Assembly: GCA_963809795.1 (NCBI GenBank)
Contig: CAWELN010000031.1
Span: 1-64,000, forward strand
Source: DASUAS01 sp963809795
Lineage (GTDB): Bacteria; Actinomycetota; Acidimicrobiia; IMCC26256; DASPTH01
Length of the DNA stretch: 64,000 bases
Direction: 5' to 3'
Shown here piece by piece: positions 57,654-64,000 of the stretch. Each line of letters starts with the position of its first letter. The first letter of the stretch is position 1. Position numbers and translations under genes: made by a program. Under the pieces are notes generated by a model that was not told the DNA's origin, ran no database searches, and saw only the letters and a list, made by a program, of their open reading frames with translations.

Positions 57654-59969
57654 ATGAGCAGCGCCAGCACGCGGCAGCCGGAGCCCGTCCACCGGCAACT
57701 CGGACTCACCGACGACGAGCTCGACGCGATCGTGGAGCTGCTCGGGCGCGACCCGACCGAGCTCGAGCTCGCGATGTACGCGGTGATGTGGTCGGAGCAC
57801 TGCTCGTACAAGTCGTCGAAGCGCTACCTCGGTCGCTTCCCCACCGAGGCACCGTGGGTCCTCGTCGGTCCGGGCGAGGGCGCGGGGGTGATCGACGTCG
57901 GCGACGGCCTCGCGGTCGCCATCCGCATCGAGAGCCACAACCACCCGTCGGCGGTGGAGCCCTACCAGGGCGCGGCCACCGGCGTCGGCGGGATCATCCG
58001 CGACGTCTTCTCCATGGGTGCGCGGCCCATCGCGCTGATGGACCCACTGCGCTTCGGGCCGCTCGACGACCCCCGCACCCGCTACCTCCTCGAGGGCGTC
58101 GTCGCCGGCATCAGTGGCTACGGCAACGCGGTCGGGGTCCCCACGGTGGGCGGCGAGGTGGTGTTCGACGAGTGCTACCGCGACAACCCGCTCGTCAACG
58201 TGCTGTGCCTCGGCGTGCTGCCGGTCGACCGGCTGGTGCTGGCGAAGGCCGAGGGTGTCGGCAACGTCGCCGTGCTCCTCGGCTCGGCCACCGGGCGCGA
58301 CGGCATCGGCGGGGCGAGCGTGCTGGCCTCCGCCGGCTTCTCCGAGGGCGACGAGGCCAAGCGGCCGTCGGTCCAGGTGGGCGATCCCTACGAGGAGAAG
58401 CGGCTCATCGAGGCCTGCCTCGAGCTGCTCGACGCCGGCCTCGCCGTGGGCGTGCAGGACCTCGGCGCCGCCGGCATCTCGTGCGCGGCGTCGGAGACGG
58501 CGGCGAAGACCGGCGCGGGCATGGACGTCGACCTCGCCCGCATGCCCAAGCGCGAGCCGGGCATGAACGGCGTCGAGGTGATGACGTCGGAGAGCCAGGA
58601 GCGCATGCTCGCCATCGTCACCCCCGCCAACCTCGACGCGGTGCTCGACCTGTGTCGCCGCTGGGAGATCCGGGCCTCGGTCATCGGCCGGGTCACCGAC
58701 ACCGCGCGGTTCCGTGTGTACGACGGCCTGTTCGACGCGGTGGGCGTGCCGGGCGGGAACCCGCCGGTCCCGCGCGGCGACGCGCCACCCGCGCGGTCGT
58801 CCGACGTGCAGCCGGTGGCCGACGTCCCGGTCGCCAGTCTCGGCGACGGTCCCGTGTACGACCGGCCCGCGACCGCGCCGCCCGAGCGCGCCGCGCTCCA
58901 CGCCGACGACCCCGCGTCGGTGCTCGCGCCGCGGTTCCCGTCGGGCACGGACCTGTCGGAGGAATTGCTCGCCGTGCTGGCGTCACCGAACATCGCCGAC
59001 AAGTCGTGGGTGTACCGGCAGTACGACCACCAGCTGTTCCTCAACACCGTGGTCGCGCCCGGCGGCGACGCGTCGGTGCTCCGGTTGAAAGGCACGTCGC
59101 GCGCCCTCGCGCTCACCACCGACGGCCAGGCGCGGTTCTGCGCGCTCGATCCCTACACCGGCGCCCGCCTCACCGTGATCGAGGCCGCTCGCAACCTCGC
59201 CTGCGTCGGCGCGGTACCGAAGGCGTTGGTGAACTGCCTGAACTTCGGCAACCCCGAGCACCCGGAGGTGATGTGGCAGTTCGCCGAGGTGGTCGACGGC
59301 ATGAGCGACGCGTGCCGGGCGCTCTCCGTACCGGTCGTCGGCGGCAACGTCAGCTTCTACAACGAGTCGCGCGGCCGCGACATCGATCCCACCCCGGTGA
59401 TCGGCGTGGTCGGGCTCATCGAGGAGCTCACCTCCGTGCCGCCGCCGGCCGAGCTGCACGACGGTGACGCGCTCGTCGTCCTCGGCCACACCGCGCCCGA
59501 GCTCGGCGGGTCGGAATGGGCCCACCTCCACGGTCTGCGGGGCGGGACACCGCCGGCCGCCGATCTCGACACCGCCGTGGCGCTGCACGACTTCGTGCGC
59601 GACCTGGTCACCCGGCGCGCGGTGCGCGGCGTGCACGACGTCTCCGACGGCGGCCTGGCCGTCACCCTGACCGAGATGGCGGTCGCCGGCGGGTGCGGGT
59701 TCCGGGTCGCGTTGCGGTCCGAGCTGGTCCCGGCGCTGGCCTGGTTCTCGGAGTCGGCGTCCCGGGTCGTCCTCGCCGTCGATCCCGCCGGTGCCGACGC
59801 CCTCGTCGAGCGGGCCCGGGCGGCCAACGTCCCCGCCCAACGTCTCGGCACCGCCGGCGGTGACCGCCTCGAGGCCGACGGCGCCTTCTCGGTCGCGCTC
59901 GTCGATGCCACCCACGCCTGGCGCGACGCCCTCCCGGCCGCCCTCGGCCGGCCGACGCCCGACCGGTAG
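57654..59969 (+). CDS. purL: FGAM synthase subunit PurL (small type)
   Basis: A 771-residue small-type PurL. It has YAVMWSEHCSYKSSKR with the catalytic His, IESHNHPSAVEPYQGAATGVGGIIRD, GVPTVGGEV, VGVQDLGAAGISCAASE, and the second half's VPVVGGNVSFYNES and VHDVSDGGLAVTLTE. The ATP-dependent step converts FGAR to FGAM with ammonia from PurQ and PurS. Two possible ATGs exist; 57654 is preferred, with another 15 bases upstream. The gene is separated from purQ by the opposite-strand gene. Confidence 0.97.
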   Translation: MSSASTRQPEPVHRQLGLTDDELDAIVELLGRDPTELELAMYAVMWSEHCSYKSSKRYLGRFPTEAPWVLVGPGEGAGVIDVGDGLAVAIRIESHNHPSAVEPYQGAATGVGGIIRDVFSMGARPIALMDPLRFGPLDDPRTRYLLEGVVAGISGYGNAVGVPTVGGEVVFDECYRDNPLVNVLCLGVLPVDRLVLAKAEGVGNVAVLLGSATGRDGIGGASVLASAGFSEGDEAKRPSVQVGDPYEEKRLIEACLELLDAGLAVGVQDLGAAGISCAASETAAKTGAGMDVDLARMPKREPGMNGVEVMTSESQERMLAIVTPANLDAVLDLCRRWEIRASVIGRVTDTARFRVYDGLFDAVGVPGGNPPVPRGDAPPARSSDVQPVADVPVASLGDGPVYDRPATAPPERAALHADDPASVLAPRFPSGTDLSEELLAVLASPNIADKSWVYRQYDHQLFLNTVVAPGGDASVLRLKGTSRALALTTDGQARFCALDPYTGARLTVIEAARNLACVGAVPKALVNCLNFGNPEHPEVMWQFAEVVDGMSDACRALSVPVVGGNVSFYNESRGRDIDPTPVIGVVGLIEELTSVPPPAELHDGDALVVLGHTAPELGGSEWAHLHGLRGGTPPAADLDTAVALHDFVRDLVTRRAVRGVHDVSDGGLAVTLTEMAVAGGCGFRVALRSELVPALAWFSESASRVVLAVDPAGADALVERARAANVPAQRLGTAGGDRLEADGAFSVALVDATHAWRDALPAALGRPTPDR

Positions 59970-60033
59970 CATCGGTCGGGAATCGACCCCGTGGAATGGG
60001 GGTTGACCTCGGGGTGCGTGGGAGACGGAGCCG

Positions 60034-61497
60034 GTGAACGACCCCCAGATCGGTCACGCCTGCGGCGTGTTCGGCGTGTACGCGCCCGGCCAGGCCGTCG
60101 CCCACCTCACGTACCTCGGTCTGTACGCGCTCCAGCACCGGGGCCAGGAGTCGGCCGGGATCGCGGTGAGCGACGGCCAGACCATCACCGTGTCCAAGGA
60201 CATGGGCCTGGTGACCCAGGTGTTCGACGAGCGGCGCCTGGCCCCGCTCGACGGCCACCTCTCCATCGGTCACGTGCGGTACTCCACCACCGGGTCGAGC
60301 AGCTGGCGCAACGCCCAGCCGGTCTACCGGTCGGTGGGTGACGCCGGCTTCGCCCTGGGCCACAACGGCAACCTCACCAACACCGTCGAGCTCGCCGAGC
60401 GCCTGGGCATGCTGCCGGGCCTGGTGCCCGGCGACACCGGCCTCGATTCCACCACCGACTCCGCGCTGGTCGCCGAGCTCATCGCCCACGCCTACGCGGC
60501 CGAGGGCCGTTCCGACGGCCGCGACCTCGAGCGTGCGCTCCTGGAGGTGCTGCCCCAGCTGGCCGGCGGCTTCTCGTTCGTGATGATGGACGAGGCGCAC
60601 CTCATCGGCGTGCGCGACCCACACGGCTTCTGGCCGCTGGTGCTCGGGCGGGTCGAGGGCGGTTGGGTGCTGGCCAGCGAGACCGCCGCGCTCGACATCG
60701 TCGGGGCGCACTTCGTGCGCGAGGTCGAGCCGGGCGAGATGATCGTGATCGACGCGTCCGGCGTGCACACCGACCGCTTCGCCGAGCCCGACCCCAAGCT
60801 CTGCCTCTTCGAGTTCGTGTACTTCGCCCGGCCCGACACCACGCTCTACGGCAAGAGCGTGCACGCGGCGCGCCAGCGCATGGGCGAGGAGCTCGCCCGC
60901 CAGGCGCCGGTCGACGCCGACATGGTCATGCCGGTCCCCGAGTCGGGCATCCCCGCCGCGCAGGGCTACGCGCGCGCGGCCGGCATCCCTTATGGGGACG
61001 GCCTGGTGAAGAACCGCTACGTCGGCCGCACGTTCATCCAGCCGAACCAGAAGCAGCGCGGGCAGGGTGTGCGGCTGAAGCTCAACCCGCTCCCCGAGAA
61101 CATCCGCGGCAAGAAGCTCGTGGTGGTCGACGACTCCATCGTGCGCGGCACCACCACCCGTCAGGTCGTGCAGATGCTGCGCGAGGCGGGCGCCGCGGAG
61201 GTGCACTTCCGCGTCTCGTCGCCGCCGTACAAGTGGCCGTGCTCGTACGGCATGGACACCGGGAGCCGGTCGGAGCTGCTGGCCGCCGACATGTCGGTGG
61301 GTGAGATCCGCGACTTCCTCGGGGTCGACTCGCTCGCCTACCTCGAGCTCGACCGTCTCACCACGGCGACCGGCGCGTCGTCCGACTCGTTCTGCACCGC
61401 CTGCCTCTCGGGCCGCTACCCCGTGCCGGTGCCCCTCTCCGACTCCAAGCTCGCCCTGGAGGACGACTCCGCCGCCCCCGCCCCTGCAACTCGATGA
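60034..61497 (+). CDS. purF: Amidophosphoribosyltransferase
   Basis: A 487-residue PurF. Residues 1-9 form a propeptide before the nucleophile Cys10 in HACGVFG. The glutaminase domain has LQHRGQESAGI and GHVRYSTTGSS, and the PRPP-binding loop is LVVVDDSIVRGTTTRQ. Cysteines at CSYGMD and in the C-terminal SFCTACLSG match the [4Fe-4S] ligands of the B. subtilis-type enzyme. It catalyses the first committed step of purine synthesis. It starts at GTG 60034, 64 bases after purL, and overlaps purM. Confidence 0.97.
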   Translation: MNDPQIGHACGVFGVYAPGQAVAHLTYLGLYALQHRGQESAGIAVSDGQTITVSKDMGLVTQVFDERRLAPLDGHLSIGHVRYSTTGSSSWRNAQPVYRSVGDAGFALGHNGNLTNTVELAERLGMLPGLVPGDTGLDSTTDSALVAELIAHAYAAEGRSDGRDLERALLEVLPQLAGGFSFVMMDEAHLIGVRDPHGFWPLVLGRVEGGWVLASETAALDIVGAHFVREVEPGEMIVIDASGVHTDRFAEPDPKLCLFEFVYFARPDTTLYGKSVHAARQRMGEELARQAPVDADMVMPVPESGIPAAQGYARAAGIPYGDGLVKNRYVGRTFIQPNQKQRGQGVRLKLNPLPENIRGKKLVVVDDSIVRGTTTRQVVQMLREAGAAEVHFRVSSPPYKWPCSYGMDTGSRSELLAADMSVGEIRDFLGVDSLAYLELDRLTTATGASSDSFCTACLSGRYPVPVPLSDSKLALEDDSAAPAPATR

Positions 61498-62555
61498 CGG
61501 GGACGGGAGCCGGTGAGCCGACCGGACCACTGACGTACCGGGGCGCCGGTGTCGACATCGCGGCCGGCGAACGGGCCGTCGAGTTGATCAAGCAGCACGT
61601 GCGGGCGACGTTCCGGCCCGAGGTGGTCGGCGACGTCGGTGGGTTCGGTGGCCTCTTCGCCTTCGATGCCAAGCCGTTCGAGCGCCCGCTGCTCGTGTCG
61701 TCGACCGACGGCGTGGGCACCAAGTCGCTGATCGCGCGCCTCACCGGTCGCTACGACACCATCGGCATCGACCTCGTGGCGATGTCGGTCGACGACATCG
61801 CGGTGCAGGGCGCCGAGCCGCTCTTCTTCCTCGACTACATCTCGATCGGCAAGCTCGTGCCCGAGATCGTCGACGACATCGTCGCCGGCGTGGCGCGCGG
61901 GTGCGTCGAGTCCGGGTGTGCGCTGCTCGGCGGGGAGATGTCGGAGCACCCCGATCTCATGGAGCCCGGTGAGTTCGACCTCGTCGGCTTCGCGGTCGGA
62001 GTGGTCGAACGCGCGCGCGTGCTTCCGGCCCAGGTGAAGCCGGGCGACGTCGTGGTCGGGTTCGCCAGTCCGGGGCTGCGGTGCAACGGCTACTCGCTCG
62101 CCCGCAAGGCGCTGCTCGAACGCGCCGGTCGCCGCCTCGACGATCCTGCGTGGAAGGGCGCGCACCACTCGTTGGCCGACGAGCTGATCCGCCCGAGCGT
62201 GATCTACGCGCCCGCGATGCGGAAGCTACGCGAACGGGTCGATGTGCACGCGTTCGCGCACGTCACCGGCGGCGGTCTGCCCGACAACCTCGCCCGCGTG
62301 CTCCCCGGCCACTGTGACGCCGTGCTGCACCGCCGCGCGTGGGAGGAACCCCGGGTCTTCGCCGAGATCCAGGCCGCGGGCGACGTGCCCGACGACGAGA
62401 TGACCCACGTGTTCAACCTCGGCCTCGGGATGCTGGCCGTCGTCGCGCCGGAGAGCCGCTTCGATACGCTGGATTCTGTGCGGTCGGCCGGCCACGAAGC
62501 GTGGGTGGTCGGAGAGGTGTCAGATGGTCGCGGACGGGTAAATATCACCGACTGA
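61494..62555 (+). CDS. purM: AIR synthase (phosphoribosylformylglycinamidine cyclo-ligase)
   Basis: A 353-residue PurM. It has TYRGAGVDIAAGERAVELIK, LLVSSTDGVGTKSLIA, MSVDDIAVQGAEPLFFLDYIS, LLGGEMSEHPDLM and FAHVTGGGLPDNLARVL. It closes the imidazole ring to form AIR. The ATG at 61494 overlaps the purF stop by four bases. It is the last pur gene of the cluster; purN, purH, purE and purK are not in this window and must lie elsewhere. Confidence 0.97.
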   Translation: MTGTGAGEPTGPLTYRGAGVDIAAGERAVELIKQHVRATFRPEVVGDVGGFGGLFAFDAKPFERPLLVSSTDGVGTKSLIARLTGRYDTIGIDLVAMSVDDIAVQGAEPLFFLDYISIGKLVPEIVDDIVAGVARGCVESGCALLGGEMSEHPDLMEPGEFDLVGFAVGVVERARVLPAQVKPGDVVVGFASPGLRCNGYSLARKALLERAGRRLDDPAWKGAHHSLADELIRPSVIYAPAMRKLRERVDVHAFAHVTGGGLPDNLARVLPGHCDAVLHRRAWEEPRVFAEIQAAGDVPDDEMTHVFNLGLGMLAVVAPESRFDTLDSVRSAGHEAWVVGEVSDGRGRVNITD

Positions 62556-62665
62556 ACCGGGGACGGATCACCCGCCCGAAGGGCACGGAAGCTGCTACTC
62601 TGCACATACGGGACCGATCCCTCCCCGTTCCCCCGGCGAGGATCCGTATCGACTGCGAGGACGTC

Positions 62666-62875
62666 ATGCCCCAGAACCCCGCTCCCGAGCCCGAACAACT
62701 GCTCACCCCGTCGGAAGTCGCCGCCATGTTCCGGGTGAATCCCAAGACGGTCACCCGTTGGGCGCGCGCCGGCAAGATCTCCGCGATCCGCACCCTCGGC
62801 GGCCATCGCCGCTTCCGCGCCTCGGAGATCCGCAAGTTCCTGGAGCAGGTCGACGAGGCCAACGAGCTCGAGTGA
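62666..62875 (+). CDS. bldC: BldC-like MerR-type small DNA-binding protein
   Basis: A 69-residue regulator consisting of a MerR-type winged helix-turn-helix only. The core LLTPSEVAAMFRVNPKTVTRWARAGKISAIRTLGGHRRFRASEIRKFL is very close to BldC of Streptomyces, which controls developmental and metabolic genes by head-to-tail binding. The ATG at 62666 is preceded by CGAGGACG. The 110-bp gap after purM should hold its promoter. A role outside sporulating bacteria is less clear, since homologues occur across actinobacteria. Confidence 0.9.
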   Translation: MPQNPAPEPEQLLTPSEVAAMFRVNPKTVTRWARAGKISAIRTLGGHRRFRASEIRKFLEQVDEANELE

Positions 62876-62899
62876 CCTCGGCGTCCGATCGGGTCGGCG

Positions 62900-63379
62900 C
62901 TACGACTGCGACCGCAACCGCTTGACGAGCATGGTCGCCTGCGCCTTCATCCCGGCCGCGTTGGGGTGGAACATGAACGCGGAGGAGGCGGGCACCTCGC
63001 CCTCGACCCAGCGGCGCGCGGGCGCGGCGCAGGCGTCGTGCCCCTTGGGGGCGTAGGAGTCGACGAAGTCGACCTTGGCGGCCGCGGCCGCCTGCTTGAT
63101 GACGGTGTACAGCCGCTGACCGAAGTCCACGAGGAAGCGAAGGTCGGCAGCTTCGATCGGCACGCTCGGCGGGCACGGCGACGCCGACGCCGGCATCACG
63201 CGCAGGTAGGGGAGCACGACCACCCGCGCGTGCGGCGCGGCGTGCTTGATCGCCGGCAACGTCGTCGCCATCTTGGCCGGCAGCCCGGCCAGTGCCGCGT
63301 CGACCTGGGCGGCCGCGGTGGCTGTCTTGGTGAGCGGAACCTTCACGGGTGCTTCCGCCCTGCTCTCGGTCACCGCCAT
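62900..63379 (-). pseudogene. 5'-truncated SGNH/GDSL hydrolase
   Basis: The 159-residue frame matches only the C-terminal part of actinobacterial SGNH lipases/esterases. It has HAAPHARVVVLPYLRVMP, a central helix with FGQRLYTVIKQAAAAAKVDFVD, and the catalytic FHPNAAGMKAQA block, whose His closes the triad. The N-terminal GDS nucleophile block, the GxND block and any signal peptide are missing. Upstream lies the start of a CaiB/BaiF gene on the opposite strand. The 87-base gap contains no source for the missing half. Probably a remnant, unless a frameshift hides the N-terminus. Confidence 0.65.
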
Positions 63380-63465
63380 GTGCCCGACGTGGTCCGTCCC
63401 GCACCCGGTAGGTCGGAGAGAATGCTCCTTCGTACATGTCCAGGCCGCAGAGAGGAGATCGAACG

Positions 63466-64000
63466 GTGACGGCGTTCGCGGGAGTTCGGGTGCTCGACTG
63501 CTCTGGTGGCCGCGCGGGCGCCATGGCCGCGATGCATCTCGGCGATCTCGGTGCCCACGTGGTGAGGGTCGATGCCACCGACGACGAGCGCGGGCGTGAC
63601 GAGCCTGGCTTCCTCGCGTGGCATCGCAACAAGACGCGCGTCGTGCTCGACCTCGACGACCCCGACGAGCTGGCCGCCGTACGGCGTTTGATCGGCGAGT
63701 CGGACGTGGTGATCTTCGACTCGTCACCCGATGAGCTCGAACGCCGGGGGCTCGACGGGCGCACGCTGACCCGCGCGCACGAGCGGCTGATCCACGCCTG
63801 GGCGCCGCCGTACGGAGAACGGGGACGCTGGAGCTCGCTCCCCGCGTCTCACCACCTGCTGGCCGGCCTGACCGGCATCGCGTTCGAGCAGGCCTCGTAC
63901 GACGACGTGCCGGTGCACCTGGTGTCGCCCCAAGCGCACTACGGGCAGGCCAACACGCTGGCGCTGGCCATCGCCGCCGCGCTGCACGAGCGGGACCGTT
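63466..64000 (+). CDS. CaiB/BaiF CoA-transferase family protein (continues beyond the window)
   Basis: The start of a third class III CoA-transferase, open to the window edge (178 residues seen). It begins at GTG 63466, preceded by AGAGGAGA, with FAGVRVLDCSGGRAGAMAAMHLGDLGAHVVRVDA. FLAWHRNKTRVVLDLDDPDEL and a RWSSLPASHHLLAGLTGIAFEQASY segment follow. The N-terminal half resembles the first domains of the proteins at 29951 and 33282. Whether it too is a double-domain protein cannot be seen. It is divergent from the SGNH hydrolase remnant. Confidence 0.85.
   Translation, partial: MTAFAGVRVLDCSGGRAGAMAAMHLGDLGAHVVRVDATDDERGRDEPGFLAWHRNKTRVVLDLDDPDELAAVRRLIGESDVVIFDSSPDELERRGLDGRTLTRAHERLIHAWAPPYGERGRWSSLPASHHLLAGLTGIAFEQASYDDVPVHLVSPQAHYGQANTLALAIAAALHERDR

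Overview
The window is GC-rich (about 70% by eye) chromosomal DNA, almost certainly from an actinobacterium. The pointers are a dnaK-grpE-dnaJ-hspR-clpB heat-shock block with HspR-type operators, a PurS-type purine pathway, a BldC-like regulator, and many CaiB/BaiF CoA-transferases and metal-dependent amidohydrolases. The last two are common in Acidimicrobiia-like lineages, but that placement is inference. No phage, IS element, CRISPR array or rRNA was seen.

Layout. 1-1.8 kb: an NTF2-like protein, a single ATP-dependent DNA ligase and the 3' half of a tRNA-Arg. 1.9-6.7 kb: a polysaccharide flippase facing a XylFGH-type sugar ABC transporter. 6.8-9.7 kb: a leftward group (two secreted-repeat proteins, a sterol-desaturase-type hydroxylase, DoxX) ending at a strong terminator. 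10.3-19.1 kb: the most unusual block. Four translationally coupled genes (orphan ProX-like binding protein, PAP2-like/kinase fusion, UbiB/ABC1 kinase, PAP2-like/kinase/LPG-synthase-type flippase fusion) lie next to two PAP2 phosphatases. This looks like an uncharacterised lipid-phosphate or polyprenol handling system. 19.1-38.5 kb: a catabolic island with four paralogous amidohydrolases, two aldehyde dehydrogenases (one MmsA-like), a class II aldolase, a carboxylesterase, an SDR, two double-domain CaiB/BaiF proteins, a nitronate monooxygenase, a crotonase and a TauD-type dioxygenase. Together these suggest CoA-dependent breakdown of an ester or aromatic-derived acid. 38.5-43.8 kb: AIM24-like protein, dCTP deaminase, Tag glycosylase, a membrane Fe-S oxidoreductase and a cNMP-binding protein. 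43.9-50.8 kb: the chaperone/disaggregase block. 50.9-62.6 kb: purA, D, B, C, S, Q, L, F, M, interrupted by two small opposite-strand genes, then a BldC-like regulator. 62.9-64 kb: a 5'-truncated SGNH hydrolase and the start of a third CaiB/BaiF gene.

Eight genes, including the housekeeping gene purA, carry single-base frameshifts. Correcting them restores full-length proteins in every case. This pattern points mainly to residual indel errors in a draft assembly rather than to eight pseudogenes. The affected genes are annotated here over their full corrected span.

Regulation visible in the sequence: two HspR/HAIR-like inverted repeats, before dnaK and before clpB, both containing TTGATA. A small hairpin repeat with a GGGTATCCC core occurs between operon genes at dnaK/grpE, grpE/dnaJ and purS/purQ.
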